This document shows, in pieces, positions 16,907-26,245 of a stretch of DNA of 58,873 nt. The DNA lies in NCBI GenBank assembly GCA_013287375.1, contig JABDDX010000006.1, positions 1-58,873 on the forward strand. Direction: 5' to 3'. The stretch comes from Bacteroidota bacterium. Its GTDB lineage: Bacteria; Bacteroidota; Bacteroidia; Sphingobacteriales; Sphingobacteriaceae. The translations under genes and the position numbers were made by a program. Position 1 is the stretch's first letter. The number at the start of each line of letters is the position of its first letter. Under the pieces are notes generated by a model that did not search any database, had not been told where the DNA came from, and saw nothing but the letters and a program-made list of their open reading frames with translations.

Positions 16907-16936
16907 CTTAGTCGGCAAGCATATTAAAACCTTACA
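16907..16936 (-). promoter_or_regulatory. ECF sigma autoregulatory promoter
   Basis: On the minus strand: TGTAAGGT (16936-16929), 14 nt, CGACTAAG (16914-16907), with the sigma ATG at 16876. The leader would be about 24 nt. Confidence 0.85.
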
Positions 16937-16967
16937 AATATTAAATAAAAAAAATGAGAAAGCGTTT

Positions 16968-17105
16968 TGTCATTCTGAGGAACGAAGAACTATCTCTTGA
17001 GCGATAGCAAAAAATCTTCTTCGATATGCATAGCGAACTTTGCACAATTAGAAGATTTTTCGCTATCGCTCAAGAGATAGTTCTTCGCTCCGCTCAGAAT
17101 GACAA
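16968..17105. repeat. long palindromic repeat, family A variant
   Basis: TTGTCATTCTGAG at the left end pairs with CTCAGAATGACAA at the right end, and the inner ACTATCTCTTGAGCGATAGC pairs with GCTATCGCTCAAGAGATAGT. The long near-perfect hairpin lies between the sigma gene's promoter and the 3' end of the hydrolase gene. Confidence 0.8.
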
Positions 17106-17121
17106 TGATATTGAAGATTAA

Positions 17122-17916
17122 TTATTTACTATGCGAAAACAACCACGGCAACAACTGCGGTTCAGCAAAAGCATCGTCCCAGCTATCGTGGTCATCGTTA
17201 GGATATAGGGTAAACTTAGGTTGCCCGCCGGCCGCTTTAATGGCCTCAACCATTACAATGGAGTGATCGGCCGAAACTGTTTTATCTTTTTCACCATGGA
17301 ATATCCACAACGGCACTTTTTTAGCGTATTTTTTAGCGTTCAGGGTATTATCGCCACCGCAAATTGAAAATGCCGCGGCAAAAATATTTGGCTCGCGACC
17401 GATGATCTCGAATGTACCCATCCCCCCCATAGAAAGGCCGCCAACATATACCTGGTGTTTATTTACAAAAGGTTTTTCTAAAAACTCATCAACCATTCCC
17501 ATCAGCGCCGTCATGGCTTTGGTTGGTTTGGCATCAGTTGGGAAAATAAATTTATTTCCATTGGTATCTGCCTTAAAGCTCACATCCGACCAAAAACCAT
17601 TAGCCGGGCATTGCGGAAATACCACAATTGCCGGGAATTGCTCACGAACATCAGCCTTTAAAAACAGATCGCTGCCATGTGCTAGTTGGGCCTGGTTATC
17701 GTTACCACGTTCACCGGAACCATGCAAAACAATAATTAGCGGATATTTTTTTGCCGGATCAAATCCTTCTGGAAATAAGATGCGATAGGGTAAAGTATCG
17801 CCTTTAGCGGTATACATGCCCCGCTCATAATTTGGTTTGCTTAACTGTGCTTTTGATAAGAATGGCAAAGCAAGAAACATAATGACAAGGAATGTGGCGT
17901 TGATATTTTTGTGCAT
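17122..17916 (-). CDS. secreted alpha/beta hydrolase (esterase/prolyl-oligopeptidase-like)
   Basis: About 264 residues from ATG 17916, chosen because it starts the signal peptide MHKNINATFLVIMFLALPF; the open frame runs 34 codons further upstream without conserved sequence. The oxyanion segment LHGSGERGNDN, the nucleophile GLSMGGMG and a late His in NDDHDSWDDAF give a Ser-Asp-His hydrolase of the PHB-depolymerase/carboxylesterase type found in polysaccharide-degrading Bacteroidota. The substrate is unknown; acyl or feruloyl ester cleavage is possible. It is a single gene. Confidence 0.83.
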   Translation of the reverse strand: MHKNINATFLVIMFLALPFLSKAQLSKPNYERGMYTAKGDTLPYRILFPEGFDPAKKYPLIIVLHGSGERGNDNQAQLAHGSDLFLKADVREQFPAIVVFPQCPANGFWSDVSFKADTNGNKFIFPTDAKPTKAMTALMGMVDEFLEKPFVNKHQVYVGGLSMGGMGTFEIIGREPNIFAAAFSICGGDNTLNAKKYAKKVPLWIFHGEKDKTVSADHSIVMVEAIKAAGGQPKFTLYPNDDHDSWDDAFAEPQLLPWLFSHSK

Positions 17917-18075
17917 ACAAATAAGTTTAATTACAGCAATGATCTTTAAAAACCGGATATATAACGGCGGTGAATGAAAGATGTTTTTTTTAATTACCGT
18001 AAATATAAACTTTGACATGAATTATCACACCCTAGAATATCTAAGCTTGCATTTGAAAGATCAAAGGTAAATTGT

Positions 18076-18849
18076 TTAATTATTGGGATAAGCGTAAAAT
18101 GCCCTCGGCGATGTTGTCTCAACAGTATAATCAAGATTTCTTAAAAAATCGATGGATTCATGCTGCCCGATTTTTAAAAGCGCCATTCTAACAGGGTTGC
18201 ATTCAAAAAAAATATGTTGGATTCTCTTTTCCTTCAAAAGCTTTTCCGCGCCATATAAAACCCATGTATCTGCTCCTTCTGTATCAATTTTCAGCACGCT
18301 AATTGTTTCATTATTACCGTCCATGTAATTATCCAATGTGTCAACATTTACAGTAATGTTTTTATCGTCATCAGAAACCGTTAACCCGCCCCATCCGGTT
18401 TGATCACTTTGGCCTCCAGAAGTGAATTGTAAAGTACCTTTTGATTTTCCTACAGCAATCGGAATGATAGTAACCCTTTCACCAAGCTCATTTTTATTAA
18501 TGTTGTTCGTAATCGAAAAAACGTTAGCGGGGGCTGCTTCAAACGCGATTACTTTATTATTAGGATTTTCGCCTGCCCATAAGCATGAAAAATAACCAAA
18601 GTTAGCACCAACATCTATCATTAATCCACCTTGCTTTGCAAGTTCTGCTATTGGCAAAGTTATTTCAAGGTCAGTAAAGCCATTAAAAATAATCGATTTA
18701 TGTCCAATGTCAGTTTTTAACAAATCCATTTTAATCGATTTGTTAAATTCAAGATTTACATTTTTATCGGAAATATTGGGGAAAAACCTGTAAAGTTTAT
18801 AACTAACTCTTTCTCTCAAACTTAATGGATATATCAGTCTTGTTATCAT
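18076..18849 (-). CDS. FkbM family methyltransferase
   Basis: A 257-residue SAM-dependent methyltransferase. The SAM-binding motif IDVGANFGYFSCLWAG lies near residue 75, with the acidic end of strand 2 at VIAFEAAPAN. LKIDTEGADTWVLYGAEKLL near 190 is characteristic of FkbM. Such enzymes O-methylate sugars or natural products. No sugar or secondary-metabolite cluster surrounds it, and the gene is more AT-rich than its neighbours, which hints at separate acquisition. The acceptor is unknown. Confidence 0.87.
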   Translation of the reverse strand: MITRLIYPLSLRERVSYKLYRFFPNISDKNVNLEFNKSIKMDLLKTDIGHKSIIFNGFTDLEITLPIAELAKQGGLMIDVGANFGYFSCLWAGENPNNKVIAFEAAPANVFSITNNINKNELGERVTIIPIAVGKSKGTLQFTSGGQSDQTGWGGLTVSDDDKNITVNVDTLDNYMDGNNETISVLKIDTEGADTWVLYGAEKLLKEKRIQHIFFECNPVRMALLKIGQHESIDFLRNLDYTVETTSPRAFYAYPNN

Positions 18850-19059
18850 ATCTTATAGATTTAATTAACATCAGCCCAGCAGATTTGTAAAAAGAAAGAT
18901 TGTTACCATTACAAATTATTGCCGGTACAATTGGTTGTTTAAAATAAAGATAGATAAATATATTAGTATATAACTCGTAATGAGATCAATTGATAATATA
19001 AAAACAGGAAATGCAATCCTGAATAGAAAGGTTTGCTTCGTGACTGTTAGCCTATTTAA

Positions 19060-20016
19060 TTATGCTTCTTGTGTTAATGCTTTTTTAGCCACATTAACCG
19101 GCTGAGGCACCTTTACATAATAACCTGTACCGTCATAAACACGCTTGCGCGGATGGCTTTGGCAGGCATCACTGCAGCAACCTTCCATTTTTGTACCGCA
19201 TTCATCGCATTGGGTAAAATGCTCGTTGCACTCGGGGTTGGCGCAGTTGATCATTTTATCGGTTGTAGCGCCGCAGTTATAGCATTTGGATATTACTACC
19301 GGGTTAACACTATTTACATCAACCGATAAACGGTTATCAAATACATAGCATTTACCTTCAAAATCCTTACCACCTGCTTCTTTACCGTATTTAATGATGC
19401 CGCCATGTAGCTGGTAAACATCTTTAAAACCTTCGTGCAATAACAGGGCCGATGCCTTTTCGCATTTAATGCCACCGGTACAGTAGGTTAATATTTTTTT
19501 GTCTTTATATTGAGCAAGCTCATTGATCATCGCCGGGAAATCGCGGAAATTTTCAATATCCAGCGTTATGGCGTTGCTGAATTTGCCTAAGTTATGCTCG
19601 TAGTTTGAGCGTACATCCAACACAATAACATCATCCCTATCCTTCATCTCCATAAACGCTTTGGGGTCAAGATGCTTGCCTGTTTTTGTTTTTGGGTCGA
19701 TGATCTCAGGATTGCGTAAACCTGAATGCACAATCTCCGATTTATAGCGCACATGCATTTTTACAAATGATGGCGTTTCTACCTCGTCAACTTTAAAATC
19801 GATGTTCGCAAAACGAGGATCAGCATGTAGCGTCTCCATGTATTGCTCACAGCTCTCAGCGGGGCCAGATACTGTGCCATTAAGGCCTTCTTCGGCCACA
19901 ATAATGCGCCCCGTTAAACCCAGAGATTTACAAAATTTTAAATGATCGGCAGCAAATTGCTCCGCATCCGCTATTGTTGAATAACAATAATAGAGTAGTG
20001 TTTTATACTTTGTCAT
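19060..20016 (-). CDS. trhO: tRNA uridine(34) hydroxylase, rhodanese-like
   Basis: Forms 5-hydroxyuridine at the wobble position of tRNAs. I choose ATG 20016 (MTKYKTLLYYCY), giving 318 residues; an in-frame ATG 7 codons upstream is less likely. The order is an acylphosphatase-like N-terminal region (EEGLNGTVSGPAESCEQYM), a rhodanese domain with VLDVRSNYEHNLGKF and the active-site Cys in LTYCTGGIKCEKAS, then a C-terminal Cys-rich zinc-like tail (CYNCG, CDECG, CCSDAC). Formerly called YceA. Confidence 0.92.
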   Translation of the reverse strand: MTKYKTLLYYCYSTIADAEQFAADHLKFCKSLGLTGRIIVAEEGLNGTVSGPAESCEQYMETLHADPRFANIDFKVDEVETPSFVKMHVRYKSEIVHSGLRNPEIIDPKTKTGKHLDPKAFMEMKDRDDVIVLDVRSNYEHNLGKFSNAITLDIENFRDFPAMINELAQYKDKKILTYCTGGIKCEKASALLLHEGFKDVYQLHGGIIKYGKEAGGKDFEGKCYVFDNRLSVDVNSVNPVVISKCYNCGATTDKMINCANPECNEHFTQCDECGTKMEGCCSDACQSHPRKRVYDGTGYYVKVPQPVNVAKKALTQEA

Positions 20017-20153
20017 AATCCATTGATGCCGCTGCAAACGGTGTTAAATGAACTGCAAATTTAGTGATTTGTGATTAGAGATCAGAGATTAGTTGAAATT
20101 TTCTAAAATCTCTTATCAGGGCAATCTTTAAATCCTATCAATCATGGTTCAGA

Positions 20154-22655
20154 CTACCTTATACCATAAAATATCCTGATCCCCTGTATGTATTTCTGGC
20201 TCCCTTCGTATGATACGCCGTAATCAATCCGGAAGATCAACCGCTGTAAGCCTACATAAAACTCGGAGTAATTCAGTTGGCCTTTTTCGGTTAGATAATT
20301 GGCGCCCACAATTTCCTCTAATTTCAACTTACGTAAAAACGGAATATTATTTAATAACACTCCTGAGAAGTTATGCTGGTAATGCGCTTCTATGAATGCA
20401 TTATCGGTACTGAATGTATAGAAAGGCAGGAAGTGAAAACTGCCTACATAAGTAGGATCGAAAGTAGTACCCTGGTTACCTAAAAAGTGATTATAATCCG
20501 GGAAATAGATCTTGCTATTATTAAAGAAATCTCCTGCAGTTACCGAGAATGACGAATAACCGAATACCCCAATCGGAATAGCGCTTTGCGCGATGTTTAA
20601 TGATCCAAAGTTATAATCAACATCCGACCCTAACAGGTTATTTATACCCTGCCGATAGCTTACCGTAACAACCGGATATTTTGACGGAAGGTTAATTTTT
20701 TGTGTAGGCGTGGTGATATATTGCTGATCAAACGACAACCTGAATGAAGTAAAAAACGTTAGCGCCTGGTTCTCCGGAAACAATACAGAGCGATCATCCG
20801 CCGGAGCATCCGGCACACCCGGGACATCCGATTTTAGTGGATTGTTAGATGTATACTGCCTATTGCTAAAAGTTTCGATGTGATTATACGAGGTGTTATA
20901 TAATTGGGTACGGTCGGCATAACTTAAACTCGCCGTCCATAAAACACCATTGGCAAGTTCGCGCTGGTAGCCGAAATTACCATACTCCGATTTATAATAT
21001 TTTACATAGTTACGCTCGCTTAATAAAGTACTTAAAGTATTAAAATATAGCGACCTCGTACCCACATTATTCAAATCCAAAATATCGCTGCCAAAGCCAC
21101 CAAAAAACTTGGCATTATGGAATGGATCGTAGTTATAATCGCCATTAATATTGGCAGTAAACATTTTATTGGAAAAGCCATAGCGAACATCAGGCGTAGC
21201 ATCCCACGATTGAAAATCATTGAGTTTGTGGGAATATTTAGCTTCCAGATTTAAACCATAGCCCTCAACTGTATTATAAAAGAATGTTTGAATAAAGGGA
21301 TACAGGTAAACAGAATCACGACCGTTTTTATAGGTAGAGCTATGCCCAAATACGATGTATGGCAGAACCAATAACCTGTTATTGGAATGCTGAGCAGAAT
21401 CGAGATAAACCTTCGATCGTTTAAGCCTGCTTACACTATCTTTTTTATAATAATCCCTCTGCTCCTGCCTGGTTAAAGGAATAGGGCGCTTGGTTGCCCA
21501 ATATGCTGAGTCTTTTGTGTTTGATGCGGTATCGTATTTCAATATCTCCCCTGTAAAATAGCGCTCCGGAAAATTAGGTTTAAGGTTATAGTTGTTATAA
21601 ATAGCATCATAATATCCCCCAAATTTAAACCCTAATACTTTACCCGAGAAGGTGTATTGTGCCGATACAGGCTGCCAAACGCTATCTGTTATAGGTATAT
21701 ATTGCTGACTAACCTCCAGCGTATCAATAAAACTAAGGCCATTATCTTTATTAGTCAGCATCAAATCAACACTGTAAATACGCCAGTCACCCTCTAGAAT
21801 ATAAATATTGCCTTTAAATGTAGCCGAATGATCCAGCCTTGGTGCAACCTGTATCTTATCAATCACATGCCCGTTTTCGGTAGTGGTACCTATCAGTTTA
21901 TACTTGTAATATTTAAACCCGTTATAAGCCATCGGCGAAACAAATCCATGATCGCTTACCCCGTTTATGTAAAATATATTTTTATAAAAATTAATCTGTA
22001 GATCGGATGCTTTATTAAAGCCGAATGTTGGGTTTAAGCCAACAGTTTTAGTTGCAATAGTAACTTCTTTTATTCTATTTGGCTGCTGAAAGTCGAAGTT
22101 TGAAATGGACTCTGTTTGAAAAAGAATTCCCCTGCCAAGCGAATCCAGATCGAGTGTATTACGCACCTGCCTGCCCATAAATGCCTTTGGCGCACCCAAT
22201 AAGCGTTGCACACCTTTAACATAAGCCGCTACAGAATATTCCTGAACTTCGTTTAAGTAATATTCGCGTTTGGCTATTACCTGGCGCATAATATCATTCG
22301 CGGCAGTATCGGTTTTAAGGCGTTTACCCTGTACAACCACGGTCTTCAGGTTAAAAATTTCGTCTTCCAGCTGCACGTTGTGTGTCACATTGCGGTTGGC
22401 GATAATTACGATTTCAACCCGTTCCTTATATCCTACAAAACGATAAATTACATGATATGTACCCGGATTTAACTTAAACTGATAGCTGCCGCTCTCATTG
22501 GCGGTTGTGCCATAAGTACTGTTGCGTATATAAACCGAAGTAAAAGATATAGGATGATTTTGAGCATCGGTCACTCTGCCCGAAAGTATATATTGCTGAG
22601 CTGATACCTTAACAGTAAGCAGTATTATAAAAATAAATAGTAGTTTTTTCTTCAT
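20154..22655 (-). CDS. DUF5686 outer-membrane protein with carboxypeptidase-regulatory-like domain
   Basis: An 833-residue exported protein. After a signal peptide (to about residue 19) comes a carboxypeptidase-D regulatory-like beta domain (residues about 22-110, starting YILSGRVTDAQNHPISFTSV). The rest is DUF5686, a large predicted beta-barrel ending with an aromatic-rich strand (IQGIRIFYGIR). It resembles TonB-dependent receptors in layout but has no plug domain that I can see. It is common in Bacteroidota; function is unknown. It is a single gene, divergent from kbl. Confidence 0.87.
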   Translation of the reverse strand: MKKKLLFIFIILLTVKVSAQQYILSGRVTDAQNHPISFTSVYIRNSTYGTTANESGSYQFKLNPGTYHVIYRFVGYKERVEIVIIANRNVTHNVQLEDEIFNLKTVVVQGKRLKTDTAANDIMRQVIAKREYYLNEVQEYSVAAYVKGVQRLLGAPKAFMGRQVRNTLDLDSLGRGILFQTESISNFDFQQPNRIKEVTIATKTVGLNPTFGFNKASDLQINFYKNIFYINGVSDHGFVSPMAYNGFKYYKYKLIGTTTENGHVIDKIQVAPRLDHSATFKGNIYILEGDWRIYSVDLMLTNKDNGLSFIDTLEVSQQYIPITDSVWQPVSAQYTFSGKVLGFKFGGYYDAIYNNYNLKPNFPERYFTGEILKYDTASNTKDSAYWATKRPIPLTRQEQRDYYKKDSVSRLKRSKVYLDSAQHSNNRLLVLPYIVFGHSSTYKNGRDSVYLYPFIQTFFYNTVEGYGLNLEAKYSHKLNDFQSWDATPDVRYGFSNKMFTANINGDYNYDPFHNAKFFGGFGSDILDLNNVGTRSLYFNTLSTLLSERNYVKYYKSEYGNFGYQRELANGVLWTASLSYADRTQLYNTSYNHIETFSNRQYTSNNPLKSDVPGVPDAPADDRSVLFPENQALTFFTSFRLSFDQQYITTPTQKINLPSKYPVVTVSYRQGINNLLGSDVDYNFGSLNIAQSAIPIGVFGYSSFSVTAGDFFNNSKIYFPDYNHFLGNQGTTFDPTYVGSFHFLPFYTFSTDNAFIEAHYQHNFSGVLLNNIPFLRKLKLEEIVGANYLTEKGQLNYSEFYVGLQRLIFRIDYGVSYEGSQKYIQGIRIFYGIR

Positions 22656-22756
22656 GGTGATCCCTCATAAAATGGATTTATTACTATAAATGTTTGATTA
22701 AGCTGATAATATATATTTTAAGATGAATTTAAACTGGCGTTTTGCGGGTTTATGTT

Positions 22757-22764
22757 TAATTTTG
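22757..22764 (+). promoter_or_regulatory. -7 box upstream of kbl
   Basis: TAATTTTG is a full match to TAnnTTTG, 20 bp before the chosen kbl ATG at 22785. No clear -33 TTTG is found at the usual 19-21 bp, so only the -7 element is claimed. Confidence 0.5.
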
Positions 22765-22784
22765 CACTCTTTGATAAATTTATT

Positions 22785-23975
22785 ATGTACAACACCTTAA
22801 AACCCGTTTTACAGCAGGAACTTGCCGAGATCGAAAAAGCCGGGCTATACAAACGCGAACGCATTATTACCTCGCCGCAAGGCGCTGATATTACCGTGCA
22901 GGGCGGCAAAGAAGTGATAAACTTTTGCGCCAACAATTACCTGGGGCTGTCATCAAACGCTAAAGTGATTGAAGCGGCTAAAGCGGTGATGGATACCCAT
23001 GGATACGGGCTTTCGTCTGTACGTTTTATTTGTGGCACGCAGGATATACATAAAGAACTGGAACAAAAGATAGCCGATTTTTTAGGCACTGAAGATACCA
23101 TCCTTTACGCCGCGGCATTTGATGCTAACGGCGGTGTTTTTGAACCTTTATTCAACGAGCAGGATGCCATCATATCCGACGAGTTGAACCATGCTTCCAT
23201 AATAGATGGGGTACGTTTATGCAAAGCCCAGCGCCAGCGTTACAAACACGATGACATGGCTGACCTGGAAGCTAAACTTCAGGAAACTGCCGCTTGCCGT
23301 CACCGTATTATTGTTACCGATGGTGCATTCAGTATGGATGGTACCATTGCCCAACTGGATAAAATTTGCGAGCTGGCCGAAAAGTATAATGCTTTGGTGA
23401 TGATAGATGAGAGCCATTGCTCCGGTTTTATGGGCAAAACAGGTCGCGGTACGCATGAGTATCATAACGTAATGGGTAAAATTGATATTATCACCGGCAC
23501 TTTAGGCAAGGCTTTAGGTGGTGCATCGGGTGGTTTTACCTCAGGCCGAAAAGAAATTATTGATATGCTGCGCCAGCGTTCACGCCCATATTTATTCTCT
23601 AATACACTTGCCCCGGCAATTACGGGTGCTTCAATAGCGGTGTTGAATATGCTGAGTGAAACCACTGATCTGCGTGATAAACTGGAAAAGAACACCCTCT
23701 ACTTCCGCCAAAAAATGACGGAAGCGGGTTTCGATATAAAACCAGGCGCGCATCCTATTGTACCGGTTATGCTTTATGATGCTAAATTAGCACAGGAATT
23801 TGCCGCAAAAATGCTGGATGAAGGTATTTATGTAATCGGTTTCTACTACCCGGTAGTACCGCAAGGTAAGGCACGTATCCGTGTACAAATATCCGCTGCG
23901 CATGAAGTTGAACATTTGGATAAGGCTATTGCCGCATTTAGTAAGGTGGGTAAGGAATTAGCGGTGTTAAAATAA
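22785..23975 (+). CDS. kbl: glycine C-acetyltransferase (2-amino-3-ketobutyrate CoA ligase)
   Basis: A PLP enzyme that splits 2-amino-3-ketobutyrate with CoA into glycine and acetyl-CoA in threonine breakdown. ATG 22785 ([16 protein letters not shown]) gives 396 residues, the usual length; an ATG 33 bp upstream is inside the promoter region. Motifs: [11 protein letters not shown] near residue 45, the PLP Asp region [12 protein letters not shown] near 210, and the Schiff-base Lys in [13 protein letters not shown] near 243. No threonine dehydrogenase gene is adjacent. Confidence 0.93.
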   Translation: MYNTLKPVLQQELAEIEKAGLYKRERIITSPQGADITVQGGKEVINFCANNYLGLSSNAKVIEAAKAVMDTHGYGLSSVRFICGTQDIHKELEQKIADFLGTEDTILYAAAFDANGGVFEPLFNEQDAIISDELNHASIIDGVRLCKAQRQRYKHDDMADLEAKLQETAACRHRIIVTDGAFSMDGTIAQLDKICELAEKYNALVMIDESHCSGFMGKTGRGTHEYHNVMGKIDIITGTLGKALGGASGGFTSGRKEIIDMLRQRSRPYLFSNTLAPAITGASIAVLNMLSETTDLRDKLEKNTLYFRQKMTEAGFDIKPGAHPIVPVMLYDAKLAQEFAAKMLDEGIYVIGFYYPVVPQGKARIRVQISAAHEVEHLDKAIAAFSKVGKELAVLK

Positions 23976-23982
23976 TCATTAA

Positions 23983-24066
23983 TGTCATTGCAAGCGATAG
24001 CGTGGCAATCGCGAACTTTACATAATCGTCTTGCGTACGTGCGATTGCTTCGTACCTCGCAATGAC
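23983..24066. repeat. family B repeat
   Basis: GTCATTGCAAGCGATAGCG at the left and CGTACCTCGCAATGAC at the right are inverse ends of an imperfect hairpin, with GCAATCGC/GCGATTGC inside. A sister copy is at 57317-57400. Confidence 0.75.
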
Positions 24067-24106
24067 AATAGTTTAATAATTTATATAAATTGCTTGTTTT
24101 AAGATA

Positions 24107-25141
24107 ATGCAAGAAAAAATAGACCAATATACCGCTGAGATCAACGCTTTTTCACCGGCTAATGCTGATGAGTTGGAAACTTTCCGCATCAAATTTTTAG
24201 GTACCAAAGGATTGATCAAAGATCTGTTTGAAGAGTTTAAAACTGTCGGCCCAGAAGAGAAACGCATTTTCGGTAAAGTACTTAACCAGTTTAAACAACT
24301 GGCTGAGGCGAAATATACTGAGTTAAAAGAGACTATAGACTCAGGACCAAAGACTCAGGACTTAGATAAAGACCTTACCCTTCCGGGCGATGGTTTAAAC
24401 CTCGGCTCTCGTCACCCGCTTACTTTGGTGCGTAACGAGATCATCGATATTTATAAAAGATTAGGTTTCGTAGTAGCTGAAGGCCCCGAGATTGAGGATG
24501 ACTGGCATAATTTTTCTGCCCTAAACTTCCCTGAAGAGCACCCCGCACGTGATATGCAGGATACCTTCTTCATTAAAAAGAATAGCGGTCAGGACGATAT
24601 CGCTTTGCGTACACATACCTCATCGGTACAGGTACGTATGATGGAGATGGGCAAACCACCATTCCGTGCTATTATGCCGGGTAGGGTTTACCGTAACGAG
24701 GCTATTTCGGCACGTGCCCATTGCTTTTTTCACCAGGTAGAAGGTTTATATGTAGATGAAAATGTATCGTTTGCTGATTTGAAACAGACGCTATATCACT
24801 TCGTACAGGAGCTTTATGGCGAAGGTACTAAAGTACGTTTCAGGCCATCATACTTCCCATTCACCGAACCATCGGCAGAAATGGATATTTCCTGCACTAT
24901 TTGTAAGGGCGCAGGCTGTAACATGTGTAAATATACCGGTTGGGTTGAAATTTTAGGCTGCGGCATGGTTGATCCTAATGTATTGGAAAACTGCGGGATA
25001 GACAGCAAGAAATTCACCGGCTTCGCTTTTGGCATGGGTATAGAAAGAATTGCCAACTTAAAATATGTTATACGTGATTTGCGTTTATTCTCTGAGAACG
25101 ATGTTCGTTTCTTAAAACAATTCCAAACAGAGATAATATGA
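24107..25141 (+). CDS. pheS: phenylalanyl-tRNA synthetase alpha subunit
   Basis: Charges tRNA-Phe together with PheT, which is not in this window. The 344-residue chain has the N-terminal coiled tRNA-binding arm (residues about 1-85), then class II motif 2 (FRAIMPGRVYRNEAISARAH near 195) and motif 3 (GFAFGMGIERIANLKY near 310). A CTICKGAGCNMC insert near 265 could bind zinc. The stop overlaps the start of the next lipoprotein gene by 4 bp (ATGA). Confidence 0.96.
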   Translation: MQEKIDQYTAEINAFSPANADELETFRIKFLGTKGLIKDLFEEFKTVGPEEKRIFGKVLNQFKQLAEAKYTELKETIDSGPKTQDLDKDLTLPGDGLNLGSRHPLTLVRNEIIDIYKRLGFVVAEGPEIEDDWHNFSALNFPEEHPARDMQDTFFIKKNSGQDDIALRTHTSSVQVRMMEMGKPPFRAIMPGRVYRNEAISARAHCFFHQVEGLYVDENVSFADLKQTLYHFVQELYGEGTKVRFRPSYFPFTEPSAEMDISCTICKGAGCNMCKYTGWVEILGCGMVDPNVLENCGIDSKKFTGFAFGMGIERIANLKYVIRDLRLFSENDVRFLKQFQTEII

Positions 25142-25551
25142 AGTTAATTTACGCCTTTGCTGCTATAGCAGTTCTGTTTTCATCATGTGGTAAAAACTCC
25201 GACCCCATTCCTAATGTGGCCGTAAATTTTGAAGCCCCGTTAACAGATCCCCGCCTGGCGGGACTTACAGCCGGCGGTGGGGTTGTATTTTTGGCGAATT
25301 ATGGCGTAGCTGGCATAATCCTGTATCATGAACCAGATGGCAGCTATGCAGCTTATGACCGTTGCAGCAGTTACAAACCCGAAAACAAATGCGCCGTAAC
25401 GCTTGATTCTGATCACTTAACCGTTACCGACCCCTGCAGCGGATCAGTATTTTCATTGGCCGATGGTAGCCCCGTTAAAGCCCCTGCAACGTACGCGCTT
25501 AAATCATATTATGTAACTGTCGCTAATTATGAGATATTTGTATCAAACTGA
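25138..25551 (+). CDS. Rieske-fold lipoprotein with lost cluster ligands
   Basis: A 137-residue lipoprotein (lipobox LFSSC, Cys17). The second half follows the small Rieske fold: DRCSSYKPENKCAVTL, then DPCSGSVFSLADGSPVKAPA, which mirrors the Rieske box C-x-x-H-G-S-x-F but has Ser where the cluster-binding His should be; the first box also lacks its His. It therefore probably cannot hold a 2Fe-2S cluster. It overlaps pheS by 4 bp and sits 3 bp before a TetR gene, so all three may share a transcript. Function is unknown. Confidence 0.7.
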   Translation: MKLIYAFAAIAVLFSSCGKNSDPIPNVAVNFEAPLTDPRLAGLTAGGGVVFLANYGVAGIILYHEPDGSYAAYDRCSSYKPENKCAVTLDSDHLTVTDPCSGSVFSLADGSPVKAPATYALKSYYVTVANYEIFVSN

Positions 25552-25554
25552 TGC

Positions 25555-26136
25555 ATGGAAGCTGATAAAATAAAGGAAAGTATTAAACGGGCTGCTCAGG
25601 AGCTCTTCAGAAAGTTCGGTTACCATAAAACCAGCGTTAACGAGATAGCTAAGAAAGCCAAAATTGCCAAAGCAACTATTTACAAGTATTTTGATAGTAA
25701 AGAGGCAGTTCTGCACGCCCTGCTTATGGACTACATTAAAGTAAGTGTTGACGACCTGATACACGTTAACACCGCCGATATGGGCGAAGAAGCGCAGCTT
25801 AACAACCTGATCATGAAGACCTGTCGCCTTTCCTATACTATCTGCAATGAATTCATCGGCTGGGATTTCATTCGCGAATCCACTAACTCGCAGGAATTCC
25901 TCAAAAGATTATCAAACGAATTGGAGGATCTGCTGATCCATGCTTTTTCGCAGCTAAACGGCATCCGCAAACACGAAGCGTACCTGCAAAAACTGCGTTT
26001 TTTGGTTAAATGCAGTAAGAGCATCGTTTTTAGCTTCGCTTTTACATCCGTAAGCGATTCCGATATACGCAAAAACTTCGTATCCTTTCAAAAGGAGATA
26101 CTTCCTTACCTGGTTAAAGCCGCTATCACCATTTAA
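25555..26136 (+). CDS. TetR/AcrR family regulator
   Basis: A 193-residue regulator. The N-terminal helix-turn-helix is clear (SVNEIAKKAKIAKATIYKYF, residues about 24-43, preceded by AAQELFRKFGYHKT). The C-terminal ligand domain is all-helical and not matched to a known ligand. The start follows the lipoprotein stop by 3 bp. The membrane-protein gene 109 bp downstream is a possible target; no clear palindrome is seen there. Confidence 0.88.
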   Translation: MEADKIKESIKRAAQELFRKFGYHKTSVNEIAKKAKIAKATIYKYFDSKEAVLHALLMDYIKVSVDDLIHVNTADMGEEAQLNNLIMKTCRLSYTICNEFIGWDFIRESTNSQEFLKRLSNELEDLLIHAFSQLNGIRKHEAYLQKLRFLVKCSKSIVFSFAFTSVSDSDIRKNFVSFQKEILPYLVKAAITI

Positions 26137-26245
26137 GCTCGGTTATTTCATTACAAATCGTTTTATAATTCACCTGCTGACAAATCTCTGTCAGCACTAT
26201 TACCAATTTAATTCCCGAAATTTGGAGGTACCGAACAACCTCCGC

